Shown in pieces: positions 8,483-15,753 of a stretch of 64,000 nucleotides of DNA. The position numbers and the translations under genes were made by a program. A model generated the notes under the pieces. That model was not told the origin of the DNA. It ran no database searches and worked only from the letters and a program-made list of their open reading frames with translations. The DNA is from Pelosinus fermentans DSM 17108 (lineage in GTDB: Bacteria > Bacillota > Negativicutes > DSM-13327): the NCBI RefSeq assembly GCF_000271485.2, contig NZ_AKVN02000001.1, forward strand, positions 686,001 through 750,000, in the 5' to 3' direction. How positions within the stretch are numbered: the first letter of the stretch is position 1; every line of letters begins with the position of its first letter.

Positions 8483-9007
8483 ATGCTGATTGTTCTGCTT
8501 GGTCCGACTGGATCGGGAAAAAGCACAATTGAAAAGAAAATAGGACAGAGTGGAATACATAGGCTGAGGTCCCACACTACTCGTCTGAGGAAACCCGGAG
8601 AGTCTGAAGATGCCTATTATTTCGTCAAAAAAGAAGAATTTAAAAAAGTGGATTTAGTAGAAAGTGTACTGTATAAAAATAGCTTTTTTGGACTGAGTCG
8701 GGAAGAAGTAGAAATTGCAGAAACCAAGGATTGTGTAGTGACTCTCGACTGGAATGGAGCTCAGCAAATTAAACATCGCATTCCATTTGCAGTTACCATA
8801 TTTATTGATTGTCCAATGTACCAGCTGGAAAAACGCTTGCCAATTGAGATAGATAGTGAAAAACGCAAAAAAATTATGGAGCAGGTAGTGCTGGATTCAA
8901 AATGCGCTGCTAACTGTGATTATATTGTGAGAAATTATGATGGGCAGCTGGACGAAGCTTGTGCTCAAATATTAGAAATTTGTCGCCAAAGTAAAAAAAG
9001 CGACTAA
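8483..9007 (+). CDS. Guanylate-kinase-like P-loop protein
   Basis: A 174-aa P-loop nucleotide kinase: LLGPTGSGKST at residues 5-15 is a full Walker A. RSHTTRLRKPGESEDAYYFV resembles the GMP-binding segment of guanylate kinases (TTRxxRxGExxxxxYxFV). The lid and C-terminal regions are shorter and more divergent than in Gmk (usually 200 aa or more), so this is probably a paralogue and not the housekeeping enzyme. The longest frame starts at 8468, but GGGGG at 8471-8475 fits the ATG at 8483. It lies alone between a repeat and a strong terminator, outside the usual tmk-yaaR order. Substrate unknown. Confidence 0.7.
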   Translation: MLIVLLGPTGSGKSTIEKKIGQSGIHRLRSHTTRLRKPGESEDAYYFVKKEEFKKVDLVESVLYKNSFFGLSREEVEIAETKDCVVTLDWNGAQQIKHRIPFAVTIFIDCPMYQLEKRLPIEIDSEKRKKIMEQVVLDSKCAANCDYIVRNYDGQLDEACAQILEICRQSKKSD

Positions 9008-9030
9008 TTCAGGTAACGGATGGTTAATAT

Positions 9031-9072
9031 AAAAGGTAGAAACTATTAAATTATATAGTTTCTACCTTTTTT
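9031..9072 (+). terminator. Terminator after the GMP-kinase-like gene
   Basis: AAAAGGTAGAAACTAT and ATAGTTTCTACCTTTT form a 16-bp stem ending in a T run. Confidence 0.92.
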
Positions 9073-9099
9073 ACGAAGAATAGAAAGTATGCTTTCTTA

Positions 9100-9138
9100 T
9101 CTATTTTTTCTTTGTGCTCTCTGCATCTCTGCGGTTAA
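9100..9138. repeat. Solo right arm of the ACAGAG-type repeat
   Basis: The sequence CTCTCTGCATCTCTGCGGTT matches the right arm of the copies at 2527 and 36972, but no complementary left arm precedes it. This looks like a decayed or half-deleted copy. Confidence 0.6.
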
Positions 9139-9234
9139 AAAAGGTAGAAATTTTTAAAAATGGAGACCATTATTTTATAATAGGGAAAGCTAGTGTTATA
9201 ATAAAAAGGATGAATGACAGAAGCTGGAGGTACC

Positions 9235-10572
9235 ATGGATCGCTCACATTCTCTCGGGGAAGAAAAGATATCAACTCTATTGTGGAGATTTTCGCTGCCA
9301 GCAATTATCGGGATGGTAGTTAATGCTTTTTATAATGTTATCGATAGTATATTTGTAGGGCGTGGCGTAGGTGAAATTGGTCTTACGGCAGTTACGATAG
9401 CCTTTCCAATTATGATTGTATTAATGGGTTTTGGGATGTTGGTAGGAGTAGGGGCCGCTGCAGTTGTTTCTTTGAGAATGGGAGAGAAGCAGCAGGAGCA
9501 AGCGGAAAAAATATTAGGGAACGCCTTTACTCTTTCCATGCTATTATCGGCAGCTTTTACGGGATCGGTCTTGCTGTTTCTAGATCCGATCTTAATAATG
9601 TTAGGCGCAGAGCAGGATGTGCTGCCTTATGCCAGAGAGTTTACAAGAATTATTGTCCTTGGCAGTCCATTTATGTATATTGGTTTTGGTTTGAATAATA
9701 TAGTACGTGCTGAGGGAAATCCTCAAATGGCCATGTCCACTACACTCATCTCTGCAGGATTAAATATTGTGTTAAATCCTTTATTCATATTTACGTTCCA
9801 TTTAGGAATTGGTGGCTCGGCCTTAGCAACTGTGATATCCCAAGGAGTATCAGCCATATGGGTGTTAGTCTATTTTTTGCGGGGCAAAAGTGTATTAAGG
9901 CTGCGAAAAAAGAATTTCTCCTTAGATAAAAAGATTGTTCGCAGTATTTTCGAGATTGGAATGTCGCCTTTTTTAATGCAGATTGCTTCAAGTTTGACCA
10001 CGGTTTTGTTCAATTATACGTTATTACGGTATAGTGGAGAATTGGCAGTCGCTTCCATTGGAATTATCAATCGAATGGGCATGCTCATGTTAATGCCTAT
10101 TTTTGGGATTAGCCAAGGGCTTCAGCCAATCATTGGCTATAATTATGGAGCAGGGAATTATGATCGGGTTAAGAAAGCTTTAAAAATAGCAATCGGTGCT
10201 GCAACTTTATTTTCGACAGTCGGCTTCTTAGTCATTCAGATTTTTGATAAACAGATTATTATGCTGTTCAATGATAACCCTGAGCTGATTTTATTAGGGT
10301 CTGAGGCGATGCGGATTAATTTGTGTATGCTTCCGGTCATTGGTTTTCAAATTATTGGTGCTAATTATTTTCAGGCAGTGGGTAAGGCTGGTTATGCCAT
10401 TGTACTTAGTATGTCGCGGCAATTACTTCTATTAATCCCTTTAGTCTTGCTATTACCAAGGCTGCTGGGCTTACAGGGGGTTTGGCTGGCAAGTCCGATA
10501 GCAGATTTCTCGTCCGCTTTGTTAACTGGCATATTCTTATTTCGCGAGCTTCGTAAGTTGAGCCAAAAGTAA
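9235..10572 (+). CDS. MATE family efflux transporter
   Basis: A 445-aa membrane protein with about 12 hydrophobic segments arranged as two similar halves. It starts with the MATE pattern LLWRFSLPAIIGMVVNAFYNVIDSIFVGR, and the second half begins similarly near FEIGMSPFLMQIASSLTT. Such proteins export drugs or metabolites using Na+ or H+ gradients; the substrate cannot be inferred. An upstream ATG at 9214 is open with AAAAGGA before it; the ATG at 9235 follows CTGGAGG and is preferred, though the spacing is short. It interrupts the tmk-yaaR neighbourhood known from Bacillus. Confidence 0.88.
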   Translation: MDRSHSLGEEKISTLLWRFSLPAIIGMVVNAFYNVIDSIFVGRGVGEIGLTAVTIAFPIMIVLMGFGMLVGVGAAAVVSLRMGEKQQEQAEKILGNAFTLSMLLSAAFTGSVLLFLDPILIMLGAEQDVLPYAREFTRIIVLGSPFMYIGFGLNNIVRAEGNPQMAMSTTLISAGLNIVLNPLFIFTFHLGIGGSALATVISQGVSAIWVLVYFLRGKSVLRLRKKNFSLDKKIVRSIFEIGMSPFLMQIASSLTTVLFNYTLLRYSGELAVASIGIINRMGMLMLMPIFGISQGLQPIIGYNYGAGNYDRVKKALKIAIGAATLFSTVGFLVIQIFDKQIIMLFNDNPELILLGSEAMRINLCMLPVIGFQIIGANYFQAVGKAGYAIVLSMSRQLLLLIPLVLLLPRLLGLQGVWLASPIADFSSALLTGIFLFRELRKLSQK

Positions 10573-10645
10573 TGGATAGTTGGCACTGAAGTAAGATGAG
10601 TCATGTAAATATGACAAAGATAATTTTGCAAGTTAAAAGCATAAA

Positions 10646-10674
10646 TTGATTATTTGCTGGAAAACAATTATAAT
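10646..10674 (+). promoter_or_regulatory. Promoter of the yaaR-holB-ricT operon
   Basis: TTGATT and TATAAT with a 17-base spacer. The start site would lie near 10681, leaving a leader of about 150 bases before yaaR. Confidence 0.6.
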
Positions 10675-10831
10675 TTAGATGCAATCCTATGTTTGTCTAA
10701 TGATGAAGTTCATAAGCCCGAATGGTGCTTGCTCAAATAGAGTTAGCACTCCAGCAAAGAGCAGATCTTTTCTTTATGAAAGTATTATAGTAAAGCTAGT
10801 GTATATTATAGCTTGAAAGGCAGTGACCTAC

Positions 10832-11278
10832 ATGAAAATAAATAATCTAGGAGCTACCCAAATACCTTCACTGGTGGAACGGGATGGGGGGAGCAAGGCG
10901 GAAAGATCCTTAAGTCATTTTTCTTCTGATCTACTTAAAAGCCAAGATGGGCAATCTCGTGAGAGGTTAAATCAATTATTGGCGGAAATAGATAAACGCG
11001 GTAAGCGTTTAGGGGAAGTGCCAACCTATGCTGAACTCAAGAAATATCGGGAAGTCATAAGGCAATTTGTCGGTGAAGCTGTGGGACGTATGTATACATT
11101 GCAATCCCAGCAGGGGTGGGATCGCCATGGGAGGCAGAAGGTGTATACAATCATCAAAAAGGTAGATGCTACCTTAGATAGTCTGACAGAAGATGTACGC
11201 CTGGGAGAAGAACGTCAATTGGATATTCTGGCGAAACAAGATGCGATTCGTGGCATGCTAGTCGATCTGTATACATAG
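10832..11278 (+). CDS. YaaR family protein (DUF327)
   Basis: A 148-aa soluble, mostly helical protein of the family represented by Bacillus YaaR. The recognisable C-terminal portion includes LKKYREVIRQFVGEAVGRMY and LDILAKQDAIRGMLVDLYT. Function is unknown; conserved placement before holB is its best-known property. A GTG at 10823 is also open but sits almost on the GAAAGG ribosome site, so the ATG at 10832 is favoured. It starts an operon with holB (10-base gap), ricT and the methyltransferase gene. Confidence 0.8.
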   Translation: MKINNLGATQIPSLVERDGGSKAERSLSHFSSDLLKSQDGQSRERLNQLLAEIDKRGKRLGEVPTYAELKKYREVIRQFVGEAVGRMYTLQSQQGWDRHGRQKVYTIIKKVDATLDSLTEDVRLGEERQLDILAKQDAIRGMLVDLYT

Positions 11279-11288
11279 AGGTGCAACA

Positions 11289-12278
11289 ATGAAGTGGACC
11301 GATATCATTGGGCATAAAGAGCAGGTAACCATGCTGCGTCATATGGAGAGCAGCAGACGTATGCCTCATGCTGTTTTATTTGCAGGACCTAGAGGCATTG
11401 GGAAAAACCTGGTGGCGAATGTCACTGCGGCAGCTTTATTATGCAGCGATCAAGAAGAGCGCCCTTGTGGCCGCTGCCATTCTTGTCAGCAAATATCCTA
11501 TGGCAGTCATCCCGATTTTCTCCTCATTGCCCCTGATGGAACCAATATTAAGATTGAACAAATTCGAATGCTGCAGCAGGAATTGTCAATGGCATCTTTT
11601 AGTGGAAAGCGACGCGTCTGCATCATTGATGGTGCTGAGCTCATGACGACTCAAGCTGCCAATAGTCTGCTAAAAGTTCTAGAAGATCCTCCTGGGGAAA
11701 TTATCTTTCTTTTATTAGCAGCCAATAAGCAAGTGCTGCTGACTACGATTATATCTCGATGCATGGTGATTGCTTTTCAGCCTTTAGCAGACGAGCTATT
11801 GGCTCAGGATTTAATGGCTAAAGGCTATTTGCCAGAAACATCGGAAGTGGCCGCCCGCTTAAGCGGCGGTCGAATGGGAATTGCACTTGCTCTTTTGGAA
11901 CCTGAAGGTCTTGCCCTGCGTAATCAGGCTCTGGAAATGATCCAAAATCTAATGGATTCCAAACTGGAAACGGTTTGGCACTCAGCTGGAGTATTGGAGA
12001 AAATGGAACGTAATGATATTTTGGAATTTATAAAGTATGTAACTTATATCTTGCGTGATATACTATTGCTTGTTACTGGACAGGGCAAGCAATTGTTATT
12101 TAATATAGATGTTGCAGAAGATTTGTGTGAAGTAGCGGATATGTGGAGCGAAAGGCGGCTAGTAACAGCCATTAGGGCAGTGGAGTCAGCTAGGCGGGCT
12201 TTGCTGGCCAATGCAAATACAAGGCTTACAAGTGAAGCGTTATTGATAAGAATATATGACTTAGCAAGGGAGGTTTGA
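11289..12278 (+). CDS. holB: DNA polymerase III subunit delta'
   Basis: Clamp-loader subunit, 329 aa, that helps open and load the beta sliding clamp. AAA+ fold: GPRGIGKN near residue 33 is the P-loop, with N in place of the usual S/T, a tolerable change because delta' subunits often do not hydrolyse ATP. CxxxxxxxCxxCxxC near residues 52-64 is the zinc module. INGA-type sensor region is seen as IDGAELMTTQAANSLLKVLEDPP, and SRC-like ISRC follows. Located between yaaR and ricT as in Bacillus; its stop lies next to the ricT start, which suggests translational coupling. Confidence 0.9.
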   Translation: MKWTDIIGHKEQVTMLRHMESSRRMPHAVLFAGPRGIGKNLVANVTAAALLCSDQEERPCGRCHSCQQISYGSHPDFLLIAPDGTNIKIEQIRMLQQELSMASFSGKRRVCIIDGAELMTTQAANSLLKVLEDPPGEIIFLLLAANKQVLLTTIISRCMVIAFQPLADELLAQDLMAKGYLPETSEVAARLSGGRMGIALALLEPEGLALRNQALEMIQNLMDSKLETVWHSAGVLEKMERNDILEFIKYVTYILRDILLLVTGQGKQLLFNIDVAEDLCEVADMWSERRLVTAIRAVESARRALLANANTRLTSEALLIRIYDLAREV

Positions 12279-12280
12279 AG

Positions 12281-13096
12281 GTGGAGACAGTAGTCGGAGT
12301 ACGTTTTAAAAAAGCTGGCAAGGTATATTATTTTGCACCTGGTGAAATTGTCCTGGTGGCAGGAGATTTTGTAATTGTTGAAACTGCCAGAGGGTTAGAA
12401 TACGGAGAAGTTGTTATTGGACCGCGTCAGGTAGGAGAGGATGCTATTGTAGCACCATTAAAAACCGTACAGCGTAAAGCCACTGCCGAAGATGGCGCTA
12501 AAGTGGAAGAGAATAGAGAAAAGCAAAAAGAAGCCTTCTCTACTTGTGAGCAGAAGATCAAGGCTCATAACTTAAATATGAAGTTAGTGGATGTAGAGTA
12601 TACCTTTGATGTCAATAAAATCATTTTTTATTTCACGGCAGAAGGACGTATTGATTTTAGGGATCTAGTAAAAGATTTGGCAGCTGTATTTCGTACTCGG
12701 ATAGAACTTAGGCAAATTGGAGTTCGGGATGAAGCAAAAATGATGGGGGGAATTGGTTGCTGCGGCAGACCTTTGTGCTGCTCAACGTTTCTCGGAGATT
12801 TTGAACCAGTGTCTATTAGAATGGCTAAGGATCAGAAGCTTTCATTGAATCCAACCAAAATTTCTGGCATATGCGGGCGATTGATGTGCTGCTTAAAATA
12901 TGAGAATGATTCCTATGCACCTTGCTGCAAGAAAATTCCTGCACCAGTGGTCGGGCGGGAAGTCATAACTGTAGATGGAGAAGGAAAAGTTACATTTGTA
13001 AATCAAGGGAAGAAGAATGCAACGATTCTGCTGACAAATGGTAATACTGTTATTATTCCATGGGAAGAAGTAGTGGAAAAGGATATAAATGTGTAA
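12281..13096 (+). CDS. ricT: RicT/YaaT, PSP1-domain regulator of RNA processing
   Basis: Homologue of Bacillus YaaT/RicT, 271 aa, with the PSP1 C-terminal domain. In Bacillus it works with RicA and RicF as a Y-complex that carries iron-sulfur clusters and directs RNase Y maturation of operon mRNAs. The cysteine-rich core is clear: GGIGCCGRPLCCSTFLGDF and GICGRLMCCLKYE, then CCKKIP. A TTG at 12275 overlaps the holB stop, but GGGAGG leaves correct spacing only for the GTG at 12281. YabA, which follows in Bacillus, is absent here. Confidence 0.88.
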   Translation: METVVGVRFKKAGKVYYFAPGEIVLVAGDFVIVETARGLEYGEVVIGPRQVGEDAIVAPLKTVQRKATAEDGAKVEENREKQKEAFSTCEQKIKAHNLNMKLVDVEYTFDVNKIIFYFTAEGRIDFRDLVKDLAAVFRTRIELRQIGVRDEAKMMGGIGCCGRPLCCSTFLGDFEPVSIRMAKDQKLSLNPTKISGICGRLMCCLKYENDSYAPCCKKIPAPVVGREVITVDGEGKVTFVNQGKKNATILLTNGNTVIIPWEEVVEKDINV

Positions 13097-13838
13097 TCCG
13101 GTGGTGATTGGGGCGGAAGAACGTATCGATGATTTGCTGATCGGTCAGTTGAAAGTGATTCAGCATGAAAAAGAATTTTGTTTTTCCTTAGATGCAATAC
13201 TGTTATCGCATTTTGCCACCGTGAGACCAGGTGCTAAGGCCGTGGATTTGGGAACAGGAACAGGTGTGATCGCCCTTCTTCTAACGGCAAGGGGTGCGGC
13301 TCATGTAACTGGCTTAGAGTTAAGCCAGGCTATGGCGGATATGGCAGAACGCAGTGTTCTCTTGAATCAGTTGGATGAGAAAGTAAAGATTATACAAGGA
13401 GACTTGTGTAAGATAAAAGATATATTGCCCTCAGAAGGATATGATTTGGTAGTGTCGAATCCTCCCTATCGTCCAGTGGGTGGTGGTTATATGAGTCCGA
13501 ATGATAATGTGGCTAGAGCAAAGCATGAGGTTACAGCTGCCCTAAAAGATGTGGTGGGCGCTGCACGGTATTTGCTGAAGTATCGTCGTGGGCGCTTCGC
13601 AATGGTCCACTTACCGGAACGTATGGCTGAGATTTTAACTGCGATGAGCCAAGCTGGTATTGAACCTAAGTTATTGCAGTTAGTATACAGCAGTATCGAT
13701 AAAAAGCCTACCATGTTATTAGTAGAAGGGGTTAAAGGGGCAAGTCCGGGTCTTACAATCCTGCCGCCTCTTGTAGTTTATAAGCCTGATGGCACTTATA
13801 GCGATGAAATCGCGAAATATTACAAAGAATATCGATAA
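13089..13838 (+). CDS. tRNA1(Val) A37 N6-methyltransferase-like protein (YabB/TrmN6)
   Basis: SAM-dependent class I methyltransferase of 249 aa. The SAM-binding glycine motif is VDLGTGTGVIALLL near residue 55, and SNPPYRP near residue 127 is the NPPY motif of N6-adenine or glutamine methylases. Family members methylate A37 of tRNA1(Val). The ATG at 13089 overlaps the end of ricT by eight bases and has AAAAGGA upstream. Same position as yabB in Bacillus; the GIY-YIG gene yazA, normally next, is missing. Confidence 0.85.
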   Translation: MCNPVVIGAEERIDDLLIGQLKVIQHEKEFCFSLDAILLSHFATVRPGAKAVDLGTGTGVIALLLTARGAAHVTGLELSQAMADMAERSVLLNQLDEKVKIIQGDLCKIKDILPSEGYDLVVSNPPYRPVGGGYMSPNDNVARAKHEVTAALKDVVGAARYLLKYRRGRFAMVHLPERMAEILTAMSQAGIEPKLLQLVYSSIDKKPTMLLVEGVKGASPGLTILPPLVVYKPDGTYSDEIAKYYKEYR

Positions 13839-13865
13839 TAAAGTTATTGGCTTTAGGAATTATAA

Positions 13866-13931
13866 AACGAAGCACAAAGGTCACACAAAGACTTTTTTAC
13901 TATCATCTCTCTTTGTGTCCTTCGTGCTTTT
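13866..13931. repeat. Short intergenic palindromic repeat, ACAAAG type
   Basis: Arms CGAAGCACAAAGG and CCTTCGTGCTT-like pair imperfectly around a pyrimidine-rich centre. One of the smaller members of the family. The 226-base gap from 13839 to 14065 holds this copy and the solo arm described next, nothing else. Confidence 0.7.
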
Positions 13932-13979
13932 AAATATTTCATTTTTTTTGCTATACTGAGCAATTTATAATTTTTTTTA

Positions 13980-14025
13980 CCTTATCTATCTTTTCTCAGT
14001 GTTCTCTGTGCCTCTGTGGTTTTTT
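13980..14025. repeat. Solo right arm of the ACAGAG-type repeat
   Basis: TCTCAGTGTTCTCTGTGCCTCTGTGG matches the right arm seen at 2572-2600 and 37037-37065, including the upstream CTTATCTATCTTT context, but lacks a left arm. It sits 50 bases after another repeat copy. Confidence 0.65.
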
Positions 14026-14101
14026 TACTTTATATGTTTCAAAGAACGCATCAGCGTTTTTAAAAATGTGGTTAATGCCTTATAAAAAGGAAGTGGATGT
14101 A

Positions 14102-14956
14102 TTGCTGGAGAATGCTGGTGTCTTATATTTGTGTGCAACACCCATTGGGAATTTGGAAGATATGACGTATCGAGCGGTGCGTATATTAAATGAAGTGGAA
14201 GTGATTGCTGCAGAAGATACGCGTCATACGAGGAAACTGCTCAGTCATTTTGAGATTCATACTCGGCTGATCAGTTATCATGAACATAATAAAGTGGCGA
14301 GAGGACCGGAAATCATTGAGCGATTAATCACAGGTGAGAATGTAGCGGTAGTGAGTGATGCTGGATTACCGGGAATTTCTGATCCAGGATCTGACTTAGT
14401 AGAATTGGCGGTACAAGCAGGTATTCGGGTAGTGCCTCTGCCTGGTGCAAATGCAGCATTGTCTGCACTTGTATCTTCTGGTTTAGATACAACCTTATTT
14501 TCTTTTCTTGGTTTTTTGCCCAAAAATAAAAAAAAACGGCGTGAATTATTGGCTAGTTTTGCAAACTCGCCTTATACAATGGTTTTTTACGAGTCACCCC
14601 ACCGCATAAAACAGACATTGGCTGAGCTAAAAAATGCTTTTGGCGATCGCCCTGCGGTGGCAGCTAGGGAATTGACTAAAAAATTCGAAGAGTTTATTCG
14701 TGGTACGATAGAAAGTTTAGTAACTCATTTTACTGAAAATGATCCAAGAGGGGAGTTTACCCTTATTGTAGGAGGTCGCAAAACCGATCAAAGTCTTGAA
14801 GCAGATACGGATGAACAGGAACAGCTTTCTATTGAAGATGCTGTCATTGAACTAATGGAAACTGGTGTGGCTAAAAAAGATGCCATTAAAACCATTGCCC
14901 AACAAAGAGGCCTACCTAAAAGGGAAGTCTATCAGGCAACATTAGAAATAGAGTAA
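14102..14956 (+). CDS. rsmI: 16S rRNA 2'-O-ribose C1402 methyltransferase
   Basis: SAM-dependent methylase (YabC/YraL family) that modifies the ribose of C1402 in 16S rRNA, at the decoding centre. Family signatures: GVLYLCATPIGNLEDMTYRA at the N-terminus, AAEDTRHTRKLL, VVSDAGLPGISDPG, and FYESPHRI; the C-terminal domain with KKDAIKTIAQQRGLPKREVY is present, giving a typical total length. Frames from 14066 are open, but AAGGAAG at 14087-14093 favours the TTG at 14102, which puts the conserved motif six residues from the start. The exact start is uncertain. Next gene abrB is on the other strand, a layout known from Bacillus. Confidence 0.9.
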   Translation: MLENAGVLYLCATPIGNLEDMTYRAVRILNEVEVIAAEDTRHTRKLLSHFEIHTRLISYHEHNKVARGPEIIERLITGENVAVVSDAGLPGISDPGSDLVELAVQAGIRVVPLPGANAALSALVSSGLDTTLFSFLGFLPKNKKKRRELLASFANSPYTMVFYESPHRIKQTLAELKNAFGDRPAVAARELTKKFEEFIRGTIESLVTHFTENDPRGEFTLIVGGRKTDQSLEADTDEQEQLSIEDAVIELMETGVAKKDAIKTIAQQRGLPKREVYQATLEIE

Positions 14957-14998
14957 CAGCTGCGAGTATTGTATAAGTTCTTTTGGAGAAAAAACACG

Positions 14999-15090
14999 TA
15001 ACCGCGAAGGCGCGAAGAGGCGAAGTTAATAGGCCGGGAGAGTATGTTTACTTCGTGTACTTTGCATTTCTTCGCGTCTTCGCGGTTCAA
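14999..15090. repeat. Intergenic palindromic repeat, GCGAAG type, inverted copy
   Basis: Arms AACCGCGAAGGCGCGAAG and CTTCGCGTCTTCGCGGTT. The internal TTTGCATTTC lies in the right arm here, whereas other copies have GAAATGCAAA in the left arm, so this copy is in the opposite orientation. Confidence 0.85.
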
Positions 15091-15113
15091 AAAAGTTTTT
15101 TCTAATTTTGGGC

Positions 15114-15145
15114 AAAAAAAAGAAGAGGTTATTTATAACCTCTTT
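15114..15145 (-). terminator. Terminator of abrB
   Basis: On the minus strand AAGAGGTTAT pairs with ATAACCTCTT and is followed by a run of seven T residues, eight bases past the abrB stop. Confidence 0.92.
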
Positions 15146-15152
15146 AAAATTC

Positions 15153-15407
15153 TTAAACAGCTTTTGTTACCATTGCATCCAGGCATTCTTTGCAGATATT
15201 TTTATTTTTAAAGACAGTCACTTCATCCGCATTGCCACAGAAAACACATGAACAAGCTGGTTCATATTTGCGTAAGATGATACGGTCGCTGTCTACATAT
15301 ATTTCTAGAGCGTCTTTTTCTTCAATGGAGAGTGTACGGCGCAATTCTATTGGAATAACGACCCTGCCAAGCTCGTCCACTTTTCTTACAATACCAGTTG
15401 ATTTCAT
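15153..15407 (-). CDS. abrB: AbrB family transition-state regulator
   Basis: DNA-binding swapped-hairpin AbrB domain of 84 aa. The N-terminal 50 residues, MKSTGIVRKVDELGRVVIPI onward, match Bacillus AbrB closely; in Bacillus it represses stationary-phase and sporulation genes. The C-terminus differs: CxCxxC and CxxC at about 53-76 form a zinc-ribbon-like module typical of the clostridial versions. An ATG 39 bases upstream is open, but GAGGAG precedes this ATG. Near-consensus promoter and a strong terminator show a single-gene unit, divergent from metG as in Bacillus. Confidence 0.92.
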   Translation of the reverse strand: MKSTGIVRKVDELGRVVIPIELRRTLSIEEKDALEIYVDSDRIILRKYEPACSCVFCGNADEVTVFKNKNICKECLDAMVTKAV

Positions 15408-15461
15408 TATAATTAATTCTCCTCTCATTTCAACAACATTCGACAAAATATGTCCAACTAA

Positions 15462-15490
15462 ATAATACCAAATTCTGATGGGGTTGTCAA
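15462..15490 (-). promoter_or_regulatory. Promoter of abrB
   Basis: On the minus strand TTGACA and TATTAT are separated by exactly 17 bases, about 55 bases upstream of the abrB ATG. Confidence 0.8.
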
Positions 15491-15580
15491 CCTATTTTTA
15501 CCATATCAGTAAATATGTTGTACGGTATTACAATAATTATTGTCAGAAAAAGACGAATGGTGCAAAGTCTCTAGAATAGT

Positions 15581-15609
15581 TCGACATAAGTGTATATTCT
15601 TGGTAAAAT
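15581..15609 (+). promoter_or_regulatory. Promoter of metG
   Basis: TCGACA and TAAAAT with a 17-base spacer. A leader of about 140 bases follows. It contains TGTCGAATTATGACA (15646-15660), an imperfect inverted repeat. No T-box motif was found in the 345-base abrB-metG gap. Confidence 0.6.
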
Positions 15610-15753
15610 AGGGACAATAATAAAAAAGTATGATATTTTTATGTTTGTCGAATTATGACATGGATTTTTATCATTTTTAGTTATGAAAAGTACAATTATA
15701 AAAAGACCATCTTTTGTTACCAATTTAACATTATGGGGAGGCTTATTACAACC

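Noticed and set aside
10743-10768. TTAGCACTC resembling half of a CIRCE heat-shock operator
   Set aside because: The position nine bases later reads GCAGATCTT, not the complementary GAGTGCTAA, so the inverted repeat is missing.
15610-15753. T-box leader before metG
   Set aside because: The conserved AGGGTGGNACCGCG antiterminator segment and a following terminator were not found.
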